A stretch of DNA of 64,000 nucleotides from Turritopsis dohrnii. Lineage: Eukaryota > Cnidaria > Hydrozoa > Anthoathecata > Oceaniidae. The stretch spans positions 1-64,000 of the forward strand of contig BQMF02000232.1 of the NCBI GenBank assembly GCA_027922465.2. The letters run 5' to 3'. The notes under the pieces were generated by a model. That model ran no database searches, had not been told where the DNA came from, and was given only the letters and a program-made list of their open reading frames with translations. The translations under genes were made by a program, and so were the position numbers. Numbering within the stretch: the first letter of the stretch is position 1; the number at the start of each line of letters is the position of its first letter. Below, piece after piece: positions 47,835-58,776 of the stretch.

Positions 47835-49735
47835 CTACAAGTCACTTCTTGAACTGGTTGAAATGGAAAGACATGAGTCCAGGAATCTCGTAAAGGTGTG
47901 ATGTCCCCATAAAGGTGTGCTGTCCCTATAAAGGTGTGCTGTCCCTATAAAGACCATTCATAATATTTGAGAAGTTGACATCACGTTGGTTTGTTACTTT
48001 TTCGAAGTAAAACTCGGTAAAAAATTTTACCCGGGTTAGTATATAATCGTCGTAAACCTACATTAATTAGGTCTGGCACAACTCATGTCACTCGTGGTAT
48101 TTACATACAAAATCCATCACAGGTCCTTAATTCAGCAAAGAATATTGTTTCTGTTAATAAATGTGTTAGTAGACACTGACATTGCTATACCAAGATTTGT
48201 TTTGAGAAAGAACGTATCACTTAATATATCAGAGTTTCTTGACCAGAATAAACCCCATGATTGACTCTCATCCTCTTTTAGAGATCTTGATTCAGCAAAT
48301 CTCAATTTTGGCAGTTAGACTCATCAGTTATTTTACCATGTTGTACTGGTTTTAATACAATTCATGCACAATTATATAATTTTACTGACATTTCAACTAT
48401 CTCATACCTACCTATCATAAATGCACCTGTGACATTAATCATTTTCTTTTAGATCATTACTGACAACTGTATTGTATGAATGAATTTGTTATTCTTTTTT
48501 TCTGAAAATCATACTCAAATCACTCCTCCACAGGTGATGTTTTACCATTAGCATTGAAACTGTATTACCTTCTTTTAAAATGGTTAAATTTGCATCTAAG
48601 TATGAAGTTATATAATTTGTTTGTAGCATATACTTTTGGAATCTGGTGTTTATGCAACTGGTTCATGTCGAAGTGTGATGTCTAGTAAACATTATAATCT
48701 AGTGTTTGAACCCTTTAATTGATGTTCAAAGCTCTTAGTCGTTTATGACTTCAATCCTACTTGGTTTCAAAAGATGATGAAAAGAAAGAAGAAAGATTTG
48801 AATTTATTGGTGCAATGAGAGAAAGTTTGATGAAAATTTCTTTGAAGATTTTGTACAAAGTCCTATTTTCCAGGAAACAATTAAAGATTATCAAAGTTAC
48901 ATTAAAAGAAGATGTTCTGAATCAGAGTTATGTTCATTTGGGAGTGTTTATATAGTATTGGTATAGTTAGTGTTGTTACATTTTAGGGCTTTTCGTACAG
49001 GAAACAGGGATCTTCATCTGTCAACTATTAATTCCATGCTTTCATGGTTCTTTCTTACCACTGGTTATAGTAAATACTGTTAATTTAGTTTGTTCTTTAT
49101 AATATTCCTGTACTTAGATTTCGTTGCGTATATTACTCACACTGTGTACATGCTGTGAATCCAAATACCAGAGTATAGACCTTGAAATGTTGTTGTTTTG
49201 TATTTTGTACACAATCAATAAGTGAATATTAGTTGCGAAAGTTTAAGTATGTACACATTTACTTAATAGAGCAGCACAGATGTAAATAATATAATATTCC
49301 TTAGTTTTTCTGCCTTCTCCTTCAAAATTATGCAGTTATAAAGGTTATTCGATATTTTCCCAAGTCAGACTCGTTATTTGCACGATTGTTGATGAAAAGC
49401 ACTTTCAACCAAAACTAATCTCACAAATTTGGAAATCCTTATATTTGTTTTGAAATTTTACTAATGAAACAATCAAAATCGAGAACATACGATGAAAATC
49501 GATACGCACGATAACCAGTAAATTTGACTTCTAATTACTCGAAAACTGCTGCTGGAAAACTTGGGAACTTTTAGAATTTGAAAAGTAAAACACGCCAAAA
49601 ACAGGAAAATCACTTGGTTCTGAGAGGGAAGTCACGAAAAGTATTTTCCAGAGCTTTTTTCATGTTGTGAACTGCAGTTTAAAGAAAATGTAATGTCTAT
49701 AAAATTTTCAAAAAGTTCAGTTTTTTTACACAGTG
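47835..49735. other. intergenic with short tandem repeat
   Basis: Three tandem copies of a ~21-bp unit (ATAAAGGTGTGCTGTCCCT) occupy about 47890-47955. The rest is AT-rich with no gene seen; the ORF at 48761-48955 has no domain. Confidence 0.55.
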
Positions 49736-49740
49736 AACTT

Positions 49741-50022
49741 TGTTTTGAACTTCGTTCGGAACGCCATTCCAATACTTTCGGTTCCGTTAAGTTTAACAAA
49801 GCAGAAGCCAGAAGAAAACAGACGCAGTGGAAAACTGGAGTGACGAAGTGGCTGAAAAGTATGGACGTCTCTGCTAACTCTTAAGTTTTATTATATTTGT
49901 AGTTATTTGACACTTAGTTATCATCTTTGTAGGTTATCGAACCCATCTTATTTAAAAGAAAAAGAGATTCGTTTGATACAAGGCTACTCACTCTGTGTGT
50001 CTTCCTGTATATATTCAAAACA
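49741..50022 (+). repeat. 5' LTR
   Basis: 282 bp, TG...CA ends with short inverted tips (TGTTTTGAA / TTCAAAACA). It should carry the promoter; no clear TATA box is obvious. No convincing tRNA primer-binding site was recognised just inside. Confidence 0.97.
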
Positions 50023-50301
50023 TTCGATAACTTAGCTACACATTTCAATCGACACTAGCAGGTCTTCATTGAAAGTGTTATTCGATTATTCGATCGATAA
50101 ACAAAAGATTTGATGTATAAAAGGGAAAAACATCAAGTTTTTAGTGAATTCATAAACATAAGCAAAAGTCAAAGCAGAAACTTCAAAATAAAAGCTACTT
50201 CGTAGCTTCAGATAGCAAATATTCCAACGTCGTAACCTCAATTACCTAAATCTGCTACTTCATACCTGCCATTAGCTACATAAAGAGAGAATCGCGGGAA
50301 A

Positions 50302-52035
50302 ATGGTGGATTCCGATTTGGAACAAGGTGCGGAACTGGGTACTGCTGCTGCACTCGAAAGTGAACGCAGAAAAAAAGAGAGGACGCAAGCAAAAAGAACA
50401 TTTACAAGGCACGCTAACAATTTGAGAAGATCTCTTGAAAACAAAGTATTACAAGATACGGTTAAAAACAGATTCCAGGATTTAAAATCAGCCTGGACCG
50501 ATTTGCAAATGAAACATGACCAATTTATATCAGGATTACCAATAGAACATCAGGATACCGAAGAAAACTGGATCTTTGAACCGAATGAAGTGTATAGCGA
50601 CCTTGAAGAGAAAACTGATCAGTATGTGAAAAACCTAGAAGCCGAAAACATTGCGGTTGAAGAAAATGAACGCAACAGAGAAAAGAAAACTATTCTCGCA
50701 TCACAAAGGAACACAGAACATTCCAGATTAACAGACATCATGAAGACGCTTTCTTCGCTTCTAGCAGAAACAAATCTCAGCGACTGTACAGAAGAAAAAA
50801 CAACAGAAATAGAAGAAATGATGAATACTATGGAATACAGTATGAAGGCGTATGATACCGCCCACCGAGAATATAATCTGATTTTGAGAGAAGAAGAAGA
50901 AATTGCCCGAGAGTCACGACAACTTGTTACACTATGGGAACGTTATACTAGGATGCGCACAGAATCTCAAGTTTTTGTCAAAACGAGAAAATTGAAGTCG
51001 CCCCCTTCATCAGGCGTCAGATTGGAGCCCTTGAAATTTCAATCATTTAGAGGTGATCTGAGAAAATACCCAAAGTTTAAAAGCGATTTCATTAAATTCA
51101 TCCTACCAGCATATAGACACGATCAAGCAGCCTTTGTTCTGAAATCCTACCTAGAAGAGAACGTCAGAGAAGAGGTCGAAGCGTTAGATGTGCTAGAAGA
51201 TGTTTGGAGGCGCCTTGATAGAAAATATGGAGACGAAGGAAAGCATGTTGACGCTATAATGGCAGATATAAAAGCAACAACACAATGCGATGACTCCGAC
51301 ACAGAAGGGATACTGAGCCTTATTAACACAGTCGAGAGGGCTCATAGAGAGTTGCGAGACCTTGGGAGAGAGCAGGAAATAAAAAACGCAACCATTGTAG
51401 CGATGATCGAGGAAAGATTGCCAAACGAACTTCAAAGAGAATGGATTGCGATAGCAACCGGCGAGGAGAGAGAGTCGATCTCTCGAGATAAGTTTCCGGT
51501 GCTATTGAAGTTGCTCCTACAATTCCGGGAAAGGATCGAATACAAGTACGCAAACATCAGATCAAACGACGCCATAAGAGAGAACGTCAACTTAGCGGTC
51601 AATGCACAACGCCCTCATCTCAAGCAGCGATGCTGGATACATCAAGTCAATGGTGACCACCCGATTTGGCGCTGTAGAGTCTTCCAAGGAAAACCCCCGC
51701 AAGAAAAAGTTGATTTAGTTAGAAAACACAATGCTTGTTTCGCGTGCCTCGAAGTGGGTCATTCTGCCAACAGCTGTAAAAGAGGATTCAAGTGTCGACA
51801 TGAAGGATGTGAGTTACCGCATCACAACTTATTGCACGAAGCGCATGCGTCCGGAGTCGTGTTCCATAATCAGGGAGTGTCAGCAAGTGCAGATACAATC
51901 CTCCAAGTTCAAAGTGTAAAATGCTACAGCAAACAACAAGGAATTCGAAATCTGAGCGTTTTATGGGATGGAGGCAGCACTATCTCTTTAATTACATTTG
52001 AAGCAGCCAAGCGTCTAAATCTAAGTGGGAAATAA
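50302..52035 (+). CDS. gag: BEL/Pao gag with start of protease
   Basis: 577 residues from ATG 50302. The N-terminal half is charged and coiled-coil-like (many Glu/Lys/Arg). Next is the DUF1759-type region typical of BEL/Pao gag (LEPLKFQSFRGDLRKYPKF), then two zinc-knuckle-like CCHC motifs near 51.70-51.82 kb (CFACLEVGHSANSC and the CRHEGC...HH cluster after it). The frame enters the aspartic protease (DUF1758 class) with the catalytic DGGST at 51967-51981 and stops at 52033-52035, shortly after. Most of the protease is therefore in the pol frame. BEL/Pao elements usually have one continuous gag-pol frame, so this is either a frameshift mutation or an unusual programmed shift. Confidence 0.93.
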   Translation: MVDSDLEQGAELGTAAALESERRKKERTQAKRTFTRHANNLRRSLENKVLQDTVKNRFQDLKSAWTDLQMKHDQFISGLPIEHQDTEENWIFEPNEVYSDLEEKTDQYVKNLEAENIAVEENERNREKKTILASQRNTEHSRLTDIMKTLSSLLAETNLSDCTEEKTTEIEEMMNTMEYSMKAYDTAHREYNLILREEEEIARESRQLVTLWERYTRMRTESQVFVKTRKLKSPPSSGVRLEPLKFQSFRGDLRKYPKFKSDFIKFILPAYRHDQAAFVLKSYLEENVREEVEALDVLEDVWRRLDRKYGDEGKHVDAIMADIKATTQCDDSDTEGILSLINTVERAHRELRDLGREQEIKNATIVAMIEERLPNELQREWIAIATGEERESISRDKFPVLLKLLLQFRERIEYKYANIRSNDAIRENVNLAVNAQRPHLKQRCWIHQVNGDHPIWRCRVFQGKPPQEKVDLVRKHNACFACLEVGHSANSCKRGFKCRHEGCELPHHNLLHEAHASGVVFHNQGVSASADTILQVQSVKCYSKQQGIRNLSVLWDGGSTISLITFEAAKRLNLSGK

Positions 52036-55000
52036 CGAAGATTGGAGGAAGCACGTCAATAACTGAATCGTACAAATATACTATCAACCTAATTGACGAA
52101 CAGCAGAAGGGCGTAGCCATTGAAGTTTTTGGTATCGACTCAATATCAAACGACGTTGTAGGAATCACGCAAGTTCATATCTCCGAGTATTTTGGTAACG
52201 TTTCGAAGCCGTTCCATAGACCTAAAGCGGGTAGTCGAATTGACTGTCTAATTGGCTTAAACTATGCAGCGCTCCACCCAGTAAGGATAAAATCTGCTGG
52301 CCACCTTTTAATGCTTCAAAATCGATTTGGATTGGTCTTAGGAGGTTCGTGTGCAAAATCAGAGGAGAGACCAGCTGGTGGTATTGAGAGTGCGCGGATT
52401 TTCAATATGCAAGGACAATTCAGTGACTTTTTTTCCATCGAAGGGTTAGGGGTCCAATGTTCACCACGATGTGGCGCTTGTAAATGTGGTAAATGTCATC
52501 CAGGAGGTAAAGATATGACACTACAGGAAGAAAGGGAGTACAGGCTCATTGACCAAAATCTAACGTATTCAGTTGAAGAGAAAAGGTGGGAAGCATCGTA
52601 CCCTTGGATCAGGAATCCACGGGAACTGCCAAACAATAAATCAGCAGTCTATTCAAAACTTCAGTCAACCGAGAAGCGATTGTTGAGAAATGACGAGCAC
52701 GCCGAACAATACAACAAACAGATACATGATATGGTACACCGAGGTGCGTCACGAAGAGTCAGTGAGAAGGAATTGAAGGAATATAAAGGCCCAGTACATT
52801 ATATTTCCCATCATGCTGTTTTAAAGCCAGATTCAAAAAGTACACCCTGCAGAATTGTGTTCAACAGTAGTGCTAACTTCCAAGGTCATGTTCTTAATGA
52901 GTACTATGCTAAAGGACCAGACATGCTGAACACCCTAATAGGGGTACTTATGCGCTTCCGAGAAGATAGAATAGCCATCATGGGAGATATCTCAAAGATG
53001 TTTCACGCGATAAAGATATCTCTACAAGACCAGATGACCCATCTGTATCTTTGGCGAGATCTTCAAGTTGAACGGGAGCCCGAGACATATGCAATGACTG
53101 CTGTCAACATGGGCGATAAGCCATCTGCCACTATTGCTATTGCAGCGTTAAGAAAGACAGCACAGATGCAGGAACAAAAGTATCCGGAAGCATGCAAGAA
53201 TATTGTCGAAAGCAGCTATATGGACGACATTGTAAGTAGTGTACCCAGCATGGAAGAAGCGATCAAAAGAACAAATGAGATCGACAAGGTTCTTGCAGAA
53301 GGAGGATTCAAAGTAAAAGGTTGGATGGTTTCGGGTATTCCAGGAACAGATTGTCAGGTAAATGTTGATCCTTCGACATTGAAACCCAATATGAAATCTA
53401 TCGAAGCAGAAAAGGTGCTTGGGATGCGATGGGCAAACGAAAGAGACCTCTTACTTTTTGACATAAATAAGCAAAACCAAAGATTGAAACAGCTACTTAC
53501 TTCGGAAACGCCTGTGCTGACAAAGAGAGAAATCCTTTCAATAATCAATGGATTTTATGACCCTTTAGGGCTTATTTCACCTTGCACGGTACAAGCGAAA
53601 ATTATGATGAGGAAGTTATGGGCTGGTGATAAATTAGTTTCTTGGGATGATCCTCTTCCAAAGGAGATCGAAAAGAGATGGCTACAATTCTTCCAGGTCA
53701 TGCCCGAATTGCAGAAGATTGCTTTTCCAAGATCAATAAAACCAGAAAACTCGACAAACGATGCAGTATTGGTTATTTTCTCAGACGCTTCCGGAGATGC
53801 ATACGGAGCAGTAGCATATGCCAGATGGAAGCTGAATGACGGATCTTATGAAAGTAGAATCATTATAGCAAAGAATCGTGTTGCCCCAGTGAAAACGATA
53901 GATATTGTCCGGCTAGAGCTAATCGGAGCTGTATTAAGCAAACGCATCAGGTGCCTTATCGAAAAGGAGATGAAACTGAAGTTTCAAAAAGTGTATCACA
54001 TCGTCGATAGCGAAATAGTTAAAGCAATGATCTCAAAGGAAAGTTACGGATTCAACACTTTCGCTGCAAACAGGATTGGTGAAATCCAGCAGGCAACATG
54101 TCCTTCGGAATGGTATTGGATCCGAGGTTCTTTAAATATAGCAGATTGGATCACCAGAGGAAGAGAACCACATCACCTTGATAAAGAAAGTGCTTGGCAG
54201 TCAGGACCCTCCTTTTTAGCTTTACCAGAAGAAGAATGGCCAATTCAAAATTGTACAAACATTGAAGAAGTGCCGGAGCAATCGAAGCTCGCATTCGTTG
54301 CTGCAACAGAGGGAGAAGCCGCTGACAGTCTTGTTGATAGGATCAACATTGATCGTTTCAGTAACATTAACCTTCTTAGAAACACGACAGCAAGGATCTT
54401 GAGGCTTTATAGTCGATTTCGCTCAGCAAACACAGACAAAAATGTTGGAAAAGGTCCGCTGACGGTAGAGGAATGCAAACGTGCAGAAGTGTTTTGGATT
54501 CGCGAGGCGCAAAGTCACGTCAAAGACAAATTCCAAAGCAACCACTTTAAGAACCTTTGCCCTAGGTACAAAGATGGCTTGATCGTGGTTGGTGGTCGAA
54601 CGGAATATTGGTTGGAAGCGACATGGAACAAGAAACATTTCATTCTACTTCCTGGTGAAAGTCGACTATCCTATTTAATTGCCCTGTCCGAACATAAATT
54701 GAGTGGACACTACGGAGTCGCAGCAACAATAGCAAGAATCAGATCGAAGTACTGGATCACTGGTATCCGAGTATTAGTGAAACGAATAATCTCACAATGT
54801 GTCGTCTGCAAAAGAAGTCGAAGAGAATTGAGTCAGCAGGTAATGGGAAATCTCCCTCCCGAAAGGTTGAAACCATCTCCACCATTCTACCACACAAGTC
54901 TTGATTTTTTCGGTCCATTCATGATCCGTGGAGAAGTACAAAAACGAGTAAAAGGAAAATGCTACGGAGTGATCTTCACATGTATGGTAGCCAGGGCAGT

Positions 55001-55835
55001 TTACATTGATGTTAGCCAGGATTATTCGACGGATGGATTCCTACAAGTTCTTCGCCGCTTCGCATGTAGCAGAGGATGGCCAAAAACTATCTACAGTGAC
55101 CCCGGATCTCAGCTTGTTTGCGCGTCAAGAGAGTTAAAGGACGCCATTAAAGGATTTGATCGCGACGCACTTCAGCAATACAGCATACAGCACGACACAG
55201 AGTGGAAGTTCTCCCCAGCAGACGGGCCGTGGTTCAACGGAGTAACTGAATCACTTGTGAGATCAACGAAGAAAGTGTTGTGCAGTTCTGTTGGGGAACA
55301 AATCATGACATTTAGTGAATTACAAACCATCATGTTCGAAGTCGCCCAAATTTTGAATCAGCGACCGATTGGATCACACCCTACAACACCTGAAGACGGC
55401 TCGTATCTCTGTCCTAATGACCTTCTCCTTGGCCGAGCTTCGAATAAGGTGCCGCAAGGGCCGTTCAAAGAGAGAAGTGGCAACAGAAACAGACTCGATT
55501 TCATTCAAACCGTCGTCAATGCATTTTGGAGAAAATGGTCATCAATGGTTTTTCCCAATCTCGTCATGCGCCCAAAATGGCATGTTGCTAGGCGAAACGT
55601 GAGAGAAGGTGACGTAGTTCTTATACAAGACAGTAACGCAATTAGAGGCGAATGGAAGATGGGGCTTGTGACAAAGGCGGTCCAGGGAGATGATGGTAGG
55701 GTGAGACGCGTATTGGTATGTTACAAGAATTTTGCTAATCGAGATCGTTTTGGAGAGTACGGCCACGTTGTACCAACAACAGTAGAGAGACCTGTGCAAA
55801 GGTTAATCGTCATTGTGCCTGCCGGTGATGAATAA
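52002..55835 (+). CDS. pol: BEL/Pao pol (protease remainder, RT, RNase H, integrase)
   Basis: An open frame -1 relative to gag; it opens after a stop at 51999-52001 and overlaps gag by about 34 bp. It carries the remaining protease, then reverse transcriptase with the YMDD active site at 53217-53228, an RNase H-like region starting VIFSDASGDAYGAVAYARWK, and an integrase zinc region (H...HYGV...CVVCKR) near 54.69-54.81 kb. The integrase core D,D-35-E residues sit in SLDFFGPF, YSDPGSQ and GVTESLVRS. It ends with the DUF5641-type C-terminal domain (RRNVREGDVVLIQD). No internal stop was found. No classical X-XXY-YYZ slippery heptamer was found in the overlap. Confidence 0.93.
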   Translation, partial: SSQASKSKWEITKIGGSTSITESYKYTINLIDEQQKGVAIEVFGIDSISNDVVGITQVHISEYFGNVSKPFHRPKAGSRIDCLIGLNYAALHPVRIKSAGHLLMLQNRFGLVLGGSCAKSEERPAGGIESARIFNMQGQFSDFFSIEGLGVQCSPRCGACKCGKCHPGGKDMTLQEEREYRLIDQNLTYSVEEKRWEASYPWIRNPRELPNNKSAVYSKLQSTEKRLLRNDEHAEQYNKQIHDMVHRGASRRVSEKELKEYKGPVHYISHHAVLKPDSKSTPCRIVFNSSANFQGHVLNEYYAKGPDMLNTLIGVLMRFREDRIAIMGDISKMFHAIKISLQDQMTHLYLWRDLQVEREPETYAMTAVNMGDKPSATIAIAALRKTAQMQEQKYPEACKNIVESSYMDDIVSSVPSMEEAIKRTNEIDKVLAEGGFKVKGWMVSGIPGTDCQVNVDPSTLKPNMKSIEAEKVLGMRWANERDLLLFDINKQNQRLKQLLTSETPVLTKREILSIINGFYDPLGLISPCTVQAKIMMRKLWAGDKLVSWDDPLPKEIEKRWLQFFQVMPELQKIAFPRSIKPENSTNDAVLVIFSDASGDAYGAVAYARWKLNDGSYESRIIIAKNRVAPVKTIDIVRLELIGAVLSKRIRCLIEKEMKLKFQKVYHIVDSEIVKAMISKESYGFNTFAANRIGEIQQATCPSEWYWIRGSLNIADWITRGREPHHLDKESAWQSGPSFLALPEEEWPIQNCTNIEEVPEQSKLAFVAATEGEAADSLVDRINIDRFSNINLLRNTTARILRLYSRFRSANTDKNVGKGPLTVEECKRAEVFWIREAQSHVKDKFQSNHFKNLCPRYKDGLIVVGGRTEYWLEATWNKKHFILLPGESRLSYLIALSEHKLSGHYGVAATIARIRSKYWITGIRVLVKRIISQCVVCKRSRRELSQQVMGNLPPERLKPSPPFYHTSLDFFGPFMIRGEVQKRVKGKCYGVIFTCMVARAVYIDVSQDYSTDGFLQVLRRFACSRGWPKTIYSDPGSQLVCASRELKDAIKGFDRDALQQYSIQHDTEWKFSPADGPWFNGVTESLVRSTKKVLCSSVGEQIMTFSELQTIMFEVAQILNQRPIGSHPTTPEDGSYLCPNDLLLGRASNKVPQGPFKERSGNRNRLDFIQTVVNAFWRKWSSMVFPNLVMRPKWHVARRNVREGDVVLIQDSNAIRGEWKMGLVTKAVQGDDGRVRRVLVCYKNFANRDRFGEYGHVVPTTVERPVQRLIVIVPAGDE

Positions 55836-55871
55836 TTGCTCCCTGTGGCATGTGCTATTCGGTTGGGGGAG

Positions 55872-56153
55872 TGTTTTGAACTTCGTTCGGAACGCCATTC
55901 CAATACTTTCGGTTCCGTTAAGTTTAACAAAGCAGAAGCCAGAAGAAAACAGACGCAGTGGAAAACTGGAGTGACGAAGTGGCTGAAAAGTATGGACGTC
56001 TCTGCTAACTCTTAAGTTTTATTATATTTGTAGTTATTTGACACTTAGTTATCATCTTTGTAGGTTATCGAACCCATCTTATTTAAAAGAAAAAGAGATT
56101 CGTTTGATACAAGGCTACTCACTCTGTGTGTCTTCCTGTATATATTCAAAACA
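55872..56153 (+). repeat. 3' LTR
   Basis: 282 bp, matching the 5' LTR at every position I compared. Flanked by the AACTT target copy. Confidence 0.97.
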
Positions 56154-56158
56154 AACTT

Positions 56159-57410
56159 GACTATACTGAGTTTGTATTGTTCGTTTTTTAATTTGCTCAA
56201 GAAAAGGAAATTTGGGTGTAATTTGGACTACATCAAGCTAATCATCAACACTTGAAATAAGCGTGCAAAGTAATGATGTTTCTTTGGTACAACAAAAGAT
56301 TTAAAATCTCCGAAGTTACTGTTGAGTGGCACAGTCTTGAACCAGTCTCATTAGGGAGATTCGTACAATCAACGAGATAGAAACTAGTAAATCTTTCGTG
56401 TTTTACTCGCCAAGACCGTATCGAAATTTATCATGTAAACAGAATGTCGATTTCAAACAGGTTTGAGTTCAGTACGGCTCTCATGTAAACGCACTCTTAC
56501 ATTAATGTTTTTCGTTTAACAGGCTCATTGATTTTATGAGAAAGCTAAGATACTTTTCATGTCGTGAAAGAGGATGGCCACAGTGATATTGATATTCTCC
56601 GAAATTTTTGTGTAATGTGAATATATCTTTTGTTTACATCAATTTCCTACAATCTTTCGTAAAGTTTTAAAGGAAAAGAAAACATTGTTTAAATTCTGCT
56701 TTTATCTCAATTTTTGTTTTGTAATAAATGTTGCCCTCTTATGAACGCCCCCCTGTTATGAACGCCGCCCTCCATTAAACGCCGCATCCAAAAGTTGGAA
56801 TTTAAGAAATACGGTATCTCATTTTTGATTTCGGATAAATAATTCTTGTTCATATACCTCATAATTAGGGAGTATTTGCGTATTTGCTTCACCAAGGAAG
56901 AATAAAGCATTGGGTTTACATGTCCAAGCATTGCATTTTTCTCTGGTAGACTACTATTAAAGGGTGTTAACGGTTTCCAACTACAGTTTTGCAGGTAATT
57001 AAACTCGCAAAAGTGAACTACTAACCCATGAACATTGACTTAAGACGTTTTGTCTGCAAAACGATTGCTTCAATTCCTAGTTATTTCAATCATTTCCTGT
57101 CAAAATATTGTTTGCACATTTCGCATACTTGCCGCTGATTTCCTGTCTTTTATGATGCTTATTTATTACATTTAGCGTCGTTATTGCATTAAGCTTCGAC
57201 CCTACTACGCTAAGTGTTACAGCATTGTTATTTCACACTAAGGGTAGTAACAAATCAGAACTCCTTCAAAATCTGTTGAAAACAAATACTTTTGTGGGTT
57301 TTGTTGAAATCATCAGTCATTTCATCAGAAACTACAAAATTTGAAGACAACTTCAGGTTGTTTTTTATTCGTAATAACATACTATCAGTTTTGCGTTTAC
57401 ATTTATTCTT
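56159..57410. other. intergenic with duplicated block and MITE end
   Basis: The part near 56.24-56.54 kb (TGATGTTTCTTTGGTACAAC, then GGCTCATTGATTTTATGAG) is paralogous to 59.52-59.66 kb. A one-ended GCGCCC-type MITE lies at 56731-56816. No gene here. Confidence 0.6.
56731..56816. mobile_element. MITE fragment, one end
   Basis: Repeated TTATGAACGCC blocks and a right tip AAGAAATACGGTA typical of the GCGCCC family. The left tip is not recognisable. Confidence 0.65.
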
Positions 57411-58515
57411 TTATTTCTTCCATAAGTTGTTCAAGTTGTTATAATTGAATCTGTTAAGCTTGGCGTGAAATTCTCGTTTTCTTTTGCCACAAGCATCGAA
57501 TCTAGTACCGCCACCATCGCAATATTCACACATTCCACCACCCAAACTCATGACATTCGGAATAACAGCTCCTAAAATAGATTAAAAAACATTTTCAAAA
57601 ACAACGTAACTTTTTAACGTATCGTAATCAGCTGAAGTAATATCACAAAACACCTTTCTCACATTCTTGTTTATTTACCATGTTTTAGGTAAGCTTTCCA
57701 TACGAGCTTCACTCTTTATTTGGACATTTTTCTTTCATTCAATAATTTCCCTGAAACTATGTAACACATCTAAACGCTGTCCATATGGACAAAGGTGCTG
57801 AAATATGGCACATTAACATCAATTCGTGATAAGGGTTTTACATACACCTTCATTTTATATCTTTTATTTCATAGGACATCTAAGATAACAGTGTATATAT
57901 GTGAATATGATACTACTGCAGATTTTTATCTTGTATAAATATTCGAGAAACAAACAAACACACAAGAAAGTGAAAGGAACTGATAGTAAGGTGTTTTCGT
58001 GTAAAGTTTTCCCTTGTTAAATTTGCTGTACCTGTTTTTACGGTATTCTATTTTTCGGGAGTCCTTATTACAACAAAGCTCATTCTGTTATATAACGCTG
58101 TCGTTTGTCTGTACTATTATAGATATTGGCCATCATACCCACGCTGTCTCCATCATATAATTTAGAAATGCAGAGAAAATTGCTTGTAATGAGTTTCAAT
58201 CCCAAGAAAACAGTGGAAAGTTTATGTTTAAATGTTGAATATCAATATTTGATTTCATAGGAAGAGATACCTTTTGTTCAATGTTGAGTTATGCAATGAA
58301 AGAATAAGACAAAAACTATACCATTTAATTTTAAACTTTACACATTGCCAAATAAATAAAGGTCGGACTAAAATCCCTACTGGTACAAAACGTAGCATGT
58401 ATCTAAAATATTCAATGAACACACCTGAAATGGATGATATACATGAAGATTCTGCCTGGTCAACATTTATAACAGCAAGCATGGCAACGAGAAACACGCA
58501 CGTCAGATAGTTCAT
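57411..58515 (-). CDS. small secreted cysteine protein, family member 3
   Basis: Coding exons 58515-58425 and 57571-57411 on the minus strand, 83 residues. Exon 1 encodes a signal peptide (MNYLTCVFLVAMLAVINVDQ) and one mature cysteine (SSCISSIS), ending in the same phase-1 split glycine as members 1 and 2. Exon 2 has GGGMCEYCDGGGTRFDACGK: cysteines 45, 48 and 58, matching the CxxC...C core, followed by KRKR, a possible dibasic processing site, and an Asn-rich tail (NYNNLNNLWKK). An intron 58711-58544 in the 5' leader (GTAAGT ... CTAG) and a TATA box further upstream complete the model. AATAAA occurs just after the stop codon. Function unknown. Confidence 0.72.
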
Positions 58516-58769
58516 GGCGACAATATGTATATTCCAGCGATCTCTAGAAGAAAATTAGTTTGGTCAAGATTCAAAGGGGTTACAATCAATTCAAAATGAT
58601 AAATTGTTTTGTTTGCAGTAAATAATGACCTTAAATGATAATATTCGACAAAGATAATGCGAAAATCTTGACCAAAGTAATTATGAAGAAGCATAGGCTT
58701 TCTAGACTTACCTGCTCTTTGGTAATGTCCAACGATATCTTTGGTTTAAAGAAAATCATTTTTCGTCTC

Positions 58770-58776
58770 TTTTATA
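58770..58776 (-). promoter_or_regulatory. TATA box of small cysteine gene 3
   Basis: TATAAAA on the minus strand, followed by GAGAC, about 60 bp before the donor of the presumed 5'-UTR intron. Near-identical in sequence to the TATA region of member 1. Confidence 0.55.

Larger units (their letters stand above)
49741..56153 (+). mobile_element. BEL/Pao LTR retrotransposon, near-intact
   Basis: 6.4 kb, bounded by 282-bp LTRs that look identical by eye, each beginning TGTTTTGAAC and ending TTCAAAACA. A 5-bp target duplication AACTT flanks it at 49736-49740 and 56154-56158. Order: LTR, gag with protease start, pol (reverse transcriptase, RNase H, integrase), a G-rich purine tract (GGGGGAG) directly before the 3' LTR. 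Domain order and content are those of the BEL/Pao superfamily. Identical LTRs indicate a recent insertion, but gag and pol are in different frames (see the two CDS entries). No envelope gene is seen. Confidence 0.97.

Noticed and set aside
52002..52035. Programmed -1 slippery site in the BEL/Pao overlap
   Set aside because: No heptamer of the form X-XXY-YYZ in the gag frame; GGG-AAA does not fit. Left open as a frameshift mutation or an unknown signal.
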